Positions 54,192 through 62,583 of a stretch of DNA of 64,000 nucleotides are shown here, one piece after another. The notes below the pieces were generated by a model that worked only from the letters and a program-made list of their open reading frames with translations, was not told where the DNA came from and did not search any database. The stretch is from Fidelibacterota bacterium (GTDB taxonomy: Bacteria; Fidelibacterota; Fidelibacteria; Fidelibacterales; Fidelibacteraceae). The stretch lies in assembly GCA_030156395.1 (NCBI GenBank), contig JASGMP010000001.1:43909-107908 (forward strand), given 5' to 3'. The translations under genes and the position numbers were made by a program. Each line of letters opens with the position of its first letter. Position 1 is the stretch's first letter.

Positions 54192-55576
54192 AAACAGTGT
54201 TTGGACATATTGAACAAATTCACATCATCGGTATCGGGGGTATCGGCATGAGCAGTATTGCTGAATATCTTGTCTCACGAGGTTTTAAAATCAGTGGTTC
54301 CGATGCCAGTGCGTCATCCATTACAACACACTTGAAAGATAGAGGGATTGATGTATATACAGGCCATTCAGCCCAGAACATCCATAATGCCCAGTTGCTG
54401 GTTCACAGCAGTGCTGTCCCCATGGATAATCCGGAAATTCAGGAAGCAAAAAAACGTCACCTGCCTGTGATTAAAAGACCTGCCCTGCTTCGGGAAATAT
54501 TAAAAATGAACCATTTCTCCGTTGGGGTGGCTGGCACTCATGGAAAAACAAGTACATCATCAATGCTTGTTTCCGTACTGACCCAGGCCAACCTTGATCC
54601 GACAGCTATCATTGGTGGCATTGATAAAGGCAGCCATTCAAATTCCCGTATTGGCAAAAGTTCCTGGTTGGTGATTGAAGCCGATGAATATGATCGCACT
54701 TTTCTATCTCTGGAACCGGCCATGGGTATTGTGACCTCTATTGATTCAGATCACCTGGATATTTACCGGGACCTGCAGGATATCCGTGAAGCCTTCCTGA
54801 AATATAGCAATGCTATCCCTTTTTGGGGTATGCTCACGGTGTGTCTGGATGATCCCAATATCCAAAAGATACTTCCGGCCATCACAGCCCCACATATCAC
54901 GTATGGATTCCATAAAGATGCTGATTTCAGGATGGATCACTATGCTTTCCAGGGGGGGCAATCCCGGTTTGCCCTGAATTACAGAGGAAAAGAATACGGT
55001 CCTTTTTCAATTCCTGCTCCTGGCCGGCACTTTGCACAGAATGCAGCAGCCGTGGCATCTCTGGCTATTTGGATTGGAATCGATGAGGAGGATATCCGGC
55101 GCGGACTGGCCGCTTACCCGGGGGTAGAACGTCGTTTTGATTTGAAAGGGACTATTGATGGTGTCCCTTTTATCGACGATTATGCCCATCACCCGGAAGA
55201 AATTCGTCAAACACTAAAAGCCGTCCGGGACCAATGGCCGGACCGGAAAATACTTGCCATCTTTCAGCCTCATCTGTATTCACGCACCCGGGATTTTGCC
55301 GAAGATTTTGGAAAGGCTCTGTCTGAAGGGGATTACGTGGTTGTCACAAGTATTTATCCGGCCCGGGAAAAACCTATCCCTGGTGTCAGCGGCCGGCTGA
55401 TCAGCAATCTTGTCCGTAAACCGGTGAAATATCTTGAGGATATCCAAAGGCTGAAGGATGAAATAGAGAATATCCTGGAACCGGACATGGTCGTTATTGC
55501 CATGGGAGCAGGAAACATCACCACCTACTTTGAAAAAATGGTCAACCAACTGGATAAAAAAATTCATGAGTTCTGA
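54188..55576 (+). CDS. murC: UDP-MurNAc--L-alanine ligase MurC
   Basis: First stem-peptide ligase. The 462-residue protein has IHIIGIGGIGMSSIAEYL, SGSDASASSIT, VAGTHGKTSTSSML (ATP loop near 115), WLVIEADEYDRTFL, DYAHHPEEI and FQPHLYSRTRDFA, all MurC-specific. The start is a TTG at 54188 with a TTGA overlap to the murG stop. murB and ddl, often next in the cluster, are absent; ftsQ follows directly with an 11-base overlap. Confidence 0.96.
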   Translation: MKTVFGHIEQIHIIGIGGIGMSSIAEYLVSRGFKISGSDASASSITTHLKDRGIDVYTGHSAQNIHNAQLLVHSSAVPMDNPEIQEAKKRHLPVIKRPALLREILKMNHFSVGVAGTHGKTSTSSMLVSVLTQANLDPTAIIGGIDKGSHSNSRIGKSSWLVIEADEYDRTFLSLEPAMGIVTSIDSDHLDIYRDLQDIREAFLKYSNAIPFWGMLTVCLDDPNIQKILPAITAPHITYGFHKDADFRMDHYAFQGGQSRFALNYRGKEYGPFSIPAPGRHFAQNAAAVASLAIWIGIDEEDIRRGLAAYPGVERRFDLKGTIDGVPFIDDYAHHPEEIRQTLKAVRDQWPDRKILAIFQPHLYSRTRDFAEDFGKALSEGDYVVVTSIYPAREKPIPGVSGRLISNLVRKPVKYLEDIQRLKDEIENILEPDMVVIAMGAGNITTYFEKMVNQLDKKIHEF

Positions 55577-56318
55577 CAAACAGAAAAAAGTGAAAATCCC
55601 ATATCTCATGACCATGATTGTCATCATTATCCTGGCATCAGTCGCTGTGCTTTATGCCCGGTTTCAAAATATCTTCAGCCTGAACAAAATCATTGTATCC
55701 GGAAATTATGAACTGACAGAAAAAGAAGTCATTTACATCGCTGGATTGACACTGGGTGAAGATCTTTTATCCATACCGGTACTGGAGATTACCGAACGCC
55801 TTGAGAGGGAACCTTATATCCGTCAGGCCTTGGTTTATAAACGTCTTCCCGATGGACTGGTGATTCAAATCCGGGAAAGGACCCCCATATTACTCATGAA
55901 CATAGAAGAACACTATTCTGTTGACAATCAGGGGATTTTACTTCCGGCACCCCGGAGCAACCGGGACATCCCTGTCCTGACCGGCATTCCCTCTCTGGTT
56001 GTTACCGAGTTCGGAAGTACGGTATTGCATCCCCAAATCCGACAGGGTGTTGGTATCATGAGCCTGATCCGGAAAAAATATCCGGAAATCAATATCCTCG
56101 TCCAGGAACTCCACTGGGATGAAAAGGATCACAGCTGGATTTTAAAGCCTGGGAAAGGCCAGACCCGGATCTATGTGGGGAACAGCGATCTGAAACGAAA
56201 AATCAATATATTGGAAGCCTTTATAGAACAACGTGAACTTACACCCTCACAAATTCAGCAACTGGAAAAGATTGATCTCCGGTACAATAAACAGGTAATT
56301 GTAAAACCAAAAAGGTGA
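55566..56318 (+). CDS. ftsQ: Cell-division protein FtsQ
   Basis: A 250-residue bitopic protein: short cytosolic basic region, one transmembrane helix (about 14-34, YLMTMIVIIILASVAVLYA), a POTRA domain (INKIIVSGNYELTEKEVI-type, here LNKIIVSGNYELTEKEVIY), and the FtsQ beta domain with REPYIRQALVYKRLPDGLVIQIRERTP and SVDNQGILLP. ATG 55566 overlaps murC by 11 bases; the longer frame from 55497 lies wholly inside murC. It nucleates the FtsQLB complex. Confidence 0.92.
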   Translation: MSSDKQKKVKIPYLMTMIVIIILASVAVLYARFQNIFSLNKIIVSGNYELTEKEVIYIAGLTLGEDLLSIPVLEITERLEREPYIRQALVYKRLPDGLVIQIRERTPILLMNIEEHYSVDNQGILLPAPRSNRDIPVLTGIPSLVVTEFGSTVLHPQIRQGVGIMSLIRKKYPEINILVQELHWDEKDHSWILKPGKGQTRIYVGNSDLKRKINILEAFIEQRELTPSQIQQLEKIDLRYNKQVIVKPKR

Positions 56319-56322
56319 ATAC

Positions 56323-57588
56323 ATGTCTCATCCCATTATAACAACAGGACTTGATATTGGAACAACAAAAATTTGTGCCATGATTGGTCAGTATGATCCG
56401 GAAGAGAAGAAATATCAGATCCTGGGTATGGGACAATCTTTGTCTCATGGGCTCAAACGGGGTGTCGTCATTGATATTGAAGAGACCAAACAATCCATCA
56501 TCAAGGCTCTGGCAGAAGCAGAAAAACACTCCGGGATCACCATATCCTCCGTATCCATCGGCATTGCAGGAGATCATATCCGAAGTCTGGATTCAACATC
56601 CACTGTGGCTATCAGTCATAAAAACAGCGGACCCGACACATCCTCCCCTGTAGATCAACATGATATTAACAGGGCTTTGGACTCGGTGAAAAACATCAAT
56701 CTGGGTGTCGACCGGGAGATCATCCATGTTATTCCCCAGGAATATATTGTAGATGATCAAATGGGAGTGAAAAATCCCATTCAAATGTCCGGTTCACGGC
56801 TGACAGTAAATGCCCATATCGTTACGGCAGCCATCAACAACGTAAAAAACCTGGTCCGGAGCGTTCAGTCCACCGGCTTAAATGTAGAAAATATTGTGTT
56901 GGAACCCCTGGCTTCATCCCGGGCGATTTTATCGGAGGATCAGAAAGATCTTGGGGTTGCCCTTGTGGATATTGGCGGAGGAACAACGGATATTACGGTT
57001 TTCAAAAACGGCTTTGTAAAACACACCGGTGTTATCGGTTATGGAGGTTCCATCGTTACCAAGGATATTGCCTCCATCGTACAAACCTCCTTCCAGGAAG
57101 CAGAACGCATTAAAAAATCACATGCCTGGGCTTCGTCGGAATTGGCGGAAAAGGCAGGAATTGAAGAACTAACCGTTGCATCTCTCAGTGATAACCGGGA
57201 GATACGGCTTAATTCCCTTCAACTCTCCCAATACGTAGAAGCACGGATTGAAGAAATACTCCTCATGGTTCGAGACAAAATAGGTCAATTTACCGACATC
57301 AAATCTCTTCATGCGGGTATTGTTTTTACCGGTGGAGGAGCTCGTTTGAAAGGACTGTGCCAGGCCAGTGAGAAAATCTTTCATGTACCGGCGCAGATCG
57401 GGTATCCCATCCGTATGCCGGGACTTGAAAACACGGAATACGGACCGGAATACTCGACCGTCATTGGATTGATGCACTGGAGTGACAAAAACAAAAAGGA
57501 TTTAATCCCCACGGGAAAAGACAGTGATTCCACCGTCTGGGGAAAACTCAAAAAATTATTTTCCGATATAGCAAAAAACCTATTTTAA
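56323..57588 (+). CDS. ftsA: Cell-division protein FtsA
   Basis: Actin-like ATPase that tethers FtsZ to the membrane. The 421-residue protein shows TTGLDIGTTKICAMIGQYD (phosphate-1), the SHS2/1C domain, VALVDIGGGTTDITVFKNG (phosphate-2), GYGGSIVTKDIA, IVFTGGGARLKGL (adenosine) and a C-terminal amphipathic segment KLKKLFSDIAKNLF for membrane binding. AAAAGGTGAAT precedes the ATG. It lies 15 bases before ftsZ. Confidence 0.96.
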   Translation: MSHPIITTGLDIGTTKICAMIGQYDPEEKKYQILGMGQSLSHGLKRGVVIDIEETKQSIIKALAEAEKHSGITISSVSIGIAGDHIRSLDSTSTVAISHKNSGPDTSSPVDQHDINRALDSVKNINLGVDREIIHVIPQEYIVDDQMGVKNPIQMSGSRLTVNAHIVTAAINNVKNLVRSVQSTGLNVENIVLEPLASSRAILSEDQKDLGVALVDIGGGTTDITVFKNGFVKHTGVIGYGGSIVTKDIASIVQTSFQEAERIKKSHAWASSELAEKAGIEELTVASLSDNREIRLNSLQLSQYVEARIEEILLMVRDKIGQFTDIKSLHAGIVFTGGGARLKGLCQASEKIFHVPAQIGYPIRMPGLENTEYGPEYSTVIGLMHWSDKNKKDLIPTGKDSDSTVWGKLKKLFSDIAKNLF

Positions 57589-57603
57589 GCCCGAGGAGTT
57601 ATT

Positions 57604-58821
57604 ATGCTGATCACATACGATGAAAGTCTCGATCAGAGCGCAAAGATTAAAGTTGTGGGAGTTGGTGGTGCCGGGGGAAATGCCATCAACCGCATGATCC
57701 GGAATCATTTGAAAGGTGTGGAATTTATTGCCGTAAACACCGATGCCCAGGCATTGAACAGTAATCTGGCAGATACCAAGCTGCAAATCGGTCGTGAATA
57801 CACACGTGGTTTGGGAGCCGGGGCCATTGCAGATACGGGACGAAAAGCGGCAGAAGAAAGCAAAGAGATGCTGGTGAAAGTCCTGGAAGGATCCGATCTG
57901 GTATTCATTACAGCTGGAATGGGCGGGGGAACCGGGACTGGTGCAGCACCGGTGATCGCCGAAATTTCCCGGGATCTGGGCGCACTCACGGTGGGTATCG
58001 TTACCAAACCCTTCCTTTTTGAGGGACCTTCCCGCATGAAACGGGCAAATGAAGGTATCCTTGAATTAAAAAAACATGTGGATACGCTGATTGTGATTAA
58101 AAATCAGAAACTTCTGGAAATTGTCAATACTGATACGGTGATTGACGAAGCACTGTATACAGCAGATTCCATTTTGAATCAGGCTACCAGTGGAATTTCC
58201 GATTTAATCACCCAAACCGGCATCATTAATCTGGATTTTGCCGACATCAAGACTATCATGCAAAACATGGGGGATGCTGTTGTTGGAACGGCAGAAGCCA
58301 GCGGCCCCTCGAGGGCTGTGATGGCTGCATCCATGGCTATTTCCAGTCCCCTTCTGGATAATGTGAGCATTAAAGGAGCCCGTGGCATTCTGATCAATTT
58401 CACCGGCGGGCCTGATATGAAACTCTCCGAAATTCATGAGGCTTCGGAAATCATCCACCAGGAAGCCGGAGAGGAATCTGATTCCAATATCATATTTGGT
58501 ATGATTGTGGACGAAAACTTATCAGATGTCATCCGGGTAACCGTGATTGCCACTGGATTTAATCAGGAAGCAATGTCTCAAAAGATTGAACATCTTCAGC
58601 CTGACGTGCCAAAACCTTCTGTCAGAGTGGACCCTCCACAAAATACACAGACTGATATCCTCAATAAAGATCCCATGGAAAAGAAAGAAAAAAGGAAAGA
58701 AACAGAAACTCATTCGACAGAAAGGGTCCAGGAAGAATTATTCACAACTTTCACTTCCAGCGATCCGGATGACAAGGAGACCCCGACATGGATCAGAAAA
58801 CAAAAATATTTATCTAAATAG
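57604..58821 (+). CDS. ftsZ: Cell-division GTPase FtsZ
   Basis: Tubulin homologue forming the division ring. The 405-residue protein has IKVVGVGGAGGNAINRMI, FIAVNTDAQAL, the tubulin signature GMGGGTGTGAAPVIAE, LTVGIVTKPF, the T7 loop LDFADIKTIM, then an acidic-basic linker (about 340-390) and a C-terminal peptide ETPTWIRKQKYLSK matching the D-x-P-x-[FW]-[IL]-R consensus for FtsA binding. GAGGAG precedes the ATG; a bidirectional terminator follows. Last gene of the dcw run. Confidence 0.97.
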   Translation: MLITYDESLDQSAKIKVVGVGGAGGNAINRMIRNHLKGVEFIAVNTDAQALNSNLADTKLQIGREYTRGLGAGAIADTGRKAAEESKEMLVKVLEGSDLVFITAGMGGGTGTGAAPVIAEISRDLGALTVGIVTKPFLFEGPSRMKRANEGILELKKHVDTLIVIKNQKLLEIVNTDTVIDEALYTADSILNQATSGISDLITQTGIINLDFADIKTIMQNMGDAVVGTAEASGPSRAVMAASMAISSPLLDNVSIKGARGILINFTGGPDMKLSEIHEASEIIHQEAGEESDSNIIFGMIVDENLSDVIRVTVIATGFNQEAMSQKIEHLQPDVPKPSVRVDPPQNTQTDILNKDPMEKKEKRKETETHSTERVQEELFTTFTSSDPDDKETPTWIRKQKYLSK

Positions 58822-58863
58822 TTTGCCCATGAACCGGTGCAAATCCGGTAACTCTCACCCCAA

Positions 58864-58891
58864 AAAAAAGGCTCCATTTGGAGCCTTTTTT
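58864..58891. terminator. Bidirectional terminator between ftsZ and rpmB
   Basis: Six A, GGCTCC, loop ATTT, GGAGCC, six T: a perfect palindromic stem with U-tracts on both strands. It serves ftsZ (+) and convergent rpmB (-), 42 bases after ftsZ and 26 after rpmB. Confidence 0.95.
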
Positions 58892-58917
58892 ATCAAAAAC
58901 CTTTTTTCTGTGCACGA

Positions 58918-59109
58918 TCAAATAGCTTTTTTTACCCGATTTGATTTTAAACAGGTCGTACAAACCCTAATACGCTTCACCGTTCCGTTCGTCTCAACCC
59001 GAACCTTCTGCAGATTGGGTTCCCAGCGACGACGTGTTTTATTATGGGAATGACTGACGTTGTTCCCGTAAACCGGTCTTTTACCACAGATATCACACAC
59101 TTTGGACAT
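58918..59109 (-). CDS. rpmB: 50S ribosomal protein L28
   Basis: A 63-residue zinc-binding ribosomal protein. It starts [29 protein letters not shown] with the first CxxC and ends [16 protein letters not shown] with the second, the Zn(+) form of L28. ATG 59107-59109 is preferred because GGAG lies upstream; a start four codons earlier has no such site. It is isolated from other ribosomal genes and transcribed away from the dcw cluster; it may also be reached by read-through from the BatD-like gene 43 bases upstream. Confidence 0.95.
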   Translation of the reverse strand: MSKVCDICGKRPVYGNNVSHSHNKTRRRWEPNLQKVRVETNGTVKRIRVCTTCLKSNRVKKAI

Positions 59110-59164
59110 ATCCGACTCCATGTTTCATTTTAGTCGAATAATATCAAAAATTTAAATCAGTAAA

Positions 59165-60097
59165 TCAAGGAGATTTCTCAGTTTCTCTAGAAAGTTCACG
59201 AGAATTTTGGGTCTTTTCCACCATTTTACACCATTCATAGGCTTGTTTCAGATCTTGCCGTCCCTTTTCAACAGAAGATTCAAGGCGGGCAAATTTTACC
59301 AGGTCACTATAGCGGATCAGATCCGACATGGGTTCGCTCCACAAATCTGGTATTTCTTTTTTCAGTACCGGAAGCAGTTCAGCCGTCGGCAAATCTGTGA
59401 TATGCAGATAAAAGGTCCGTTCAATATACCTTTTGAGAATAATCGTGAGCTCCAAATAAAAAGCTTTCCACTCTCCTTTTTCAAGATATTTTCTTTCTTC
59501 AAGGTTTCGAAAGGACTGTTCCGCTTCATCAAAGGGAGCTTTCAGTGCTTCCCCCTTTCTGCTTTCAGGAATCCGTGTCCTACGCCGGTGAAGGATGCCG
59601 ATAACTGCAAAAATCAAAAGGATCAGAAGAAGAGCCAGGATTATTTTTTGACGCAACGTAAACACGGGAACGGGCAGCGGGTCATAAACTTCCGGCGGGG
59701 ACTGAGCCTTTGAGAGGGCTGAAAGGATTCTGATGCGTATCGAATCACTGCTGATGGTTTTGAAAAATTTGTCACCTTCTTTCTGAATTTTAAACGGGAC
59801 AGCAGGAATAATCTGATAACCCGTATCAAAAGCGGTGACCTGAAGGGTGAAAATCCGGGTATACTGTCCATCATCAAAGCGGGTATCAGAAGATTGGGAA
59901 AGTAATCTTAAATCGGAAATTGATTCTTCAAAACGGGGAGGTTCGATCCGGGCCTGATCCGGCAAAGTAATGGAATACGTCACGGTAAATACATCTCCGA
60001 TATATCCACTGTCCGGCTCAACATGGGTTGAAACACTTTGTGCCCATAAACCGGAAACAAAGAAAAGGATACTGTACAAGAGACCGAGAGATTTCAA
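59165..60097 (-). CDS. BatD-like membrane protein
   Basis: A 310-residue protein with a signal peptide (about 1-19, LWAQ), an Ig-like beta domain (about 20-125: VEPDSGYIGDVFTVTYSITLPDQARIEPPRFEES, a BatD-type adhesion fold), a transmembrane helix (about 151-168, IILALLLILLIFAVIGIL), and a cytosolic helical region with FYLELTIILKRYIERTFYLHITDLPTAELLP that recurs in MoxR-operon proteins. Its last genes upstream are MoxR and DUF58, with a four-base overlap to the latter. Role: presumed scaffold of the MoxR/VWA-like envelope machinery; unproven. Confidence 0.72.
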   Translation of the reverse strand: MKSLGLLYSILFFVSGLWAQSVSTHVEPDSGYIGDVFTVTYSITLPDQARIEPPRFEESISDLRLLSQSSDTRFDDGQYTRIFTLQVTAFDTGYQIIPAVPFKIQKEGDKFFKTISSDSIRIRILSALSKAQSPPEVYDPLPVPVFTLRQKIILALLLILLIFAVIGILHRRRTRIPESRKGEALKAPFDEAEQSFRNLEERKYLEKGEWKAFYLELTIILKRYIERTFYLHITDLPTAELLPVLKKEIPDLWSEPMSDLIRYSDLVKFARLESSVEKGRQDLKQAYEWCKMVEKTQNSRELSRETEKSP

Positions 60098-60972
60098 TGA
60101 AATAATTTCCCCCTCATTCTGAAAAAATTCGCCAGAGGTTCCAGATAGGATTGATCGGTGTGGAGGGTAATCAGATCGGCTTTTGCGTATTTCGCCATCT
60201 TATCCAGTCGCGCACACCGTTCTGCAAAAGCCAGGACATATTGTTCGCGTATATTTCTATCCCCTGTATCCACAATTCGCTCTTCTCCACTCTCAGGATC
60301 CAGAAAAGTGATGAGTCCCAAATCGGGCAATGCCCTGTCGATGGGATCCACTATATGCAGAAGGATCACATCGTGTTTATTGGCCAGGGGTTTCAGGGAC
60401 TGGTTAAAATCCAGGTCATAAAAATCACTGACGATAAACACAACACTTTTTTTTCGAGCCACTCTGAAGAGGTATTGAAGAGATCCATTGATATCCGTTT
60501 TACCGGCCCGGTGTTCACCAAAAAGAATTTCCCGAATCACCCGCATGGCATTGGATTTTCCTTTTCGGGGAGGAATATACTTTTCAATCCGGTCATTGAA
60601 ACTGATCATACCCACTTTATCGCCATTCCGAATAGCAGAAAAGGAAAGCACACTGCACACTTCTGCAGCCAGTTCACTTTTAAATTGCTCTGCTGTGCCA
60701 AACTGGGTAGATGAAGAGATATCCACAGTAAAATAGACCGTCAGTTCACGTTCCTCATCCATGATTCGAATATAGGGATGGGAAAAGCGGGCGGTTACAT
60801 TCCAATCTATCCGGCGGATATCATCACCGATCTGATATTCCCGAACCTCGGAAAATTCCATTCCTTGGCCACGAAAAACAGACTTATACTCGCCGGCAAA
60901 GACCTCATTGACAGCCCGTCGGGTCTGAATCTCAATTTGTCTGACTTTCCTGAGTATTTCTCCGGATAGCAT
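60094..60972 (-). CDS. DUF58-domain protein of the MoxR operon
   Basis: A 292-residue soluble protein. The DUF58 motif is seen in GEYKSVFRGQGMEFSEVREYQIGDDIRRIDWNVTARFSHPYIR; a VWA-like fold follows with VYFTVDISSSTQFGT (D-x-S-x-S MIDAS core) and VVFIVSDFYD. DUF58 proteins accompany MoxR ATPases and are probably partners or substrates in metal insertion or complex assembly. It starts three bases after moxR and overlaps the BatD-like gene by four bases. Confidence 0.9.
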   Translation of the reverse strand: MLSGEILRKVRQIEIQTRRAVNEVFAGEYKSVFRGQGMEFSEVREYQIGDDIRRIDWNVTARFSHPYIRIMDEERELTVYFTVDISSSTQFGTAEQFKSELAAEVCSVLSFSAIRNGDKVGMISFNDRIEKYIPPRKGKSNAMRVIREILFGEHRAGKTDINGSLQYLFRVARKKSVVFIVSDFYDLDFNQSLKPLANKHDVILLHIVDPIDRALPDLGLITFLDPESGEERIVDTGDRNIREQYVLAFAERCARLDKMAKYAKADLITLHTDQSYLEPLANFFRMRGKLFH

Positions 60973-60975
60973 AGA

Positions 60976-61968
60976 TCAGGGAACGGGGATTACTTCGAAA
61001 ATATTTCGAATCATATCTTCCACGGTTATTTCTTCCGCTTCCGCCTCAAAAGAGGGAATAATCCGGTGACGTAAAACATCTGCGCCCAGTTCCCGGATAT
61101 CCTCAGGTGTGACGTATCCCCGGTGATCCAGAAAGGCATTGGCTTTGGCTGCATTCACCAGATTTATGGAAGCCCGGGGAGACGCCCCAAAATCAATAAG
61201 AGGCCTCAAATTATCCAGGCCGTACTTTTCCGGATACCGGGTGGCAAATACCAGATCTGTCACATATTTGTGAATTTTTTCATCGACATAAATTCCCCGG
61301 ACAACTTCCCTGGCCTGAATCACTTGTTCAGGCGTCACAACCGCCTTCACACGCTTTGGCAATTGGGAACCTGTCATCAGATTCAGGATTTTCATCTCTT
61401 CTTCTTTAGAGGGATATGTCACTCGGATTTTCAACATAAACCGGTCTACCTGAGCTTCCGGAAGTGGATAGGTCCCTTCCTGTTCAATCGGATTCTGGGT
61501 AGCCAGAACGAGAAAAGGTTCTTCCAGCTTGTATGAGTTGTCCCCGATGGTAACCTGTCTTTCCTGCATGGCTTCCAGCAGGGCAGATTGGACCTTGGCT
61601 GGAGAACGGTTGATTTCATCGGCCAGAATGATATTTGCAAAAATCGGCCCCTTTTTCACCTCAAAACCAGATGTCTTCTGGTTGTATATCAACGTCCCAA
61701 TTAAATCAGCAGGCAAAAGATCCGGCGTAAATTGTATCCGGTGAAAAAGAGTTTTGATACTCAGGGCCAGGGAGTTTACCGTCAGGGTTTTGGCCAGTCC
61801 GGGGACTCCTTCCAGCAGAATATGACCATCTGCCAGCAATCCTGTTAACAAACGGCGAATCATAATGTCCTGACCCACGATCACCTTTCGCAATTCTGTC
61901 AGGATATCTTCGACAAATGCACTCTCTTTCTGGATCTGCTTGTTCAAGACCTGAATATCGAAATCCAT
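60976..61968 (-). CDS. MoxR-family AAA+ ATPase
   Basis: A 330-residue AAA+ chaperone. Walker A is LLEGVPGLAKTL, Walker B is IILADEINRSPAKVQSALLEAMQERQVT, sensor 1 LATQNPIEQEGTYPLPEAQVDRF, and sensor 2 with GASPRASINLVNAAKANAFL, all MoxR-typical. MoxR ATPases remodel partner proteins, frequently VWA/DUF58 proteins, which follow here. Three genes (moxR, DUF58, BatD-like) form the usual unit; a TPR lipoprotein and bamA precede it. Confidence 0.95.
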   Translation of the reverse strand: MDFDIQVLNKQIQKESAFVEDILTELRKVIVGQDIMIRRLLTGLLADGHILLEGVPGLAKTLTVNSLALSIKTLFHRIQFTPDLLPADLIGTLIYNQKTSGFEVKKGPIFANIILADEINRSPAKVQSALLEAMQERQVTIGDNSYKLEEPFLVLATQNPIEQEGTYPLPEAQVDRFMLKIRVTYPSKEEEMKILNLMTGSQLPKRVKAVVTPEQVIQAREVVRGIYVDEKIHKYVTDLVFATRYPEKYGLDNLRPLIDFGASPRASINLVNAAKANAFLDHRGYVTPEDIRELGADVLRHRIIPSFEAEAEEITVEDMIRNIFEVIPVP

Positions 61969-61971
61969 GGT

Positions 61972-62499
61972 TTACTTCCTGTCCGGATTTTGGGCTCTTT
62001 GAGGAGCTTCTTTTTCGTTGAGAATGGGCTTTAGCTGAGGAATGTTATCCAACGGTTTACCCAAATTTTCAATTTCAAAGGTTACTGCCATACTTAACTC
62101 ATGATCCGGATAGACGTTCAGAAAATCCTCGTAGACCTTTTTAGCTTCATCCAGGCGGTCTGTATTATTGGCAAGAAGAAATCCGGCCATAAAACGGGCC
62201 TTTGGACCAAATTCCGTATCCGGATATTCATCAGCCGTATATATAAAAGCATTAATTGCATCATCGATTTTCTGACGCTTATTCATGTGAATTTCCGCTA
62301 TCCGGTAGGCACTTTCTGCTGCTTTTTCATGATCCGGATACTTTTTGAGCAATCCTTCCAGGTCTTGTATGGCCTCATCATACTTTTCCTGTGTCAGATT
62401 GACTTCTGCATCTTCAAGCAATTGATCGGGCTTGCGCCTGTCACAGGAGGCTGCAATTAAAAGTAATAGTGTCAGTATGACGGGAAGTGCTTTTCTCAT
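61972..62499 (-). CDS. TPR lipoprotein, BamD-like
   Basis: A 175-residue lipoprotein: signal peptide with lipobox LIAASC, then BamD/YbgF-style TPR repeats (QLLEDAEVNLTQEKYDEAIQ, KYPDHEKAAESAYRIAEIHM, EYPDTEFGPKARFMAGFLL, and VYPDHELSMAVTFEI). It is shorter than typical BamD (about 240). It lies directly after bamA and three bases before moxR on the same strand, suggesting a role in outer-membrane assembly. A longer BamD-like lipoprotein exists at 11281-12033. Confidence 0.75.
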   Translation of the reverse strand: MRKALPVILTLLLLIAASCDRRKPDQLLEDAEVNLTQEKYDEAIQDLEGLLKKYPDHEKAAESAYRIAEIHMNKRQKIDDAINAFIYTADEYPDTEFGPKARFMAGFLLANNTDRLDEAKKVYEDFLNVYPDHELSMAVTFEIENLGKPLDNIPQLKPILNEKEAPQRAQNPDRK

Positions 62500-62583
62500 A
62501 ATTTTCCTCTCGCTCGTATTAGTCCTTTGAACATCACCGTTTTATAGTTTGAAGCCTGTGAATTGTTCCGAATATTAACGAAA

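Noticed and set aside
59207..59713. 168-residue plus-strand ORF opposite the BatD-like gene
   Set aside because: No recognisable motifs and wholly antisense to a gene with clear signal peptide and membrane helix.
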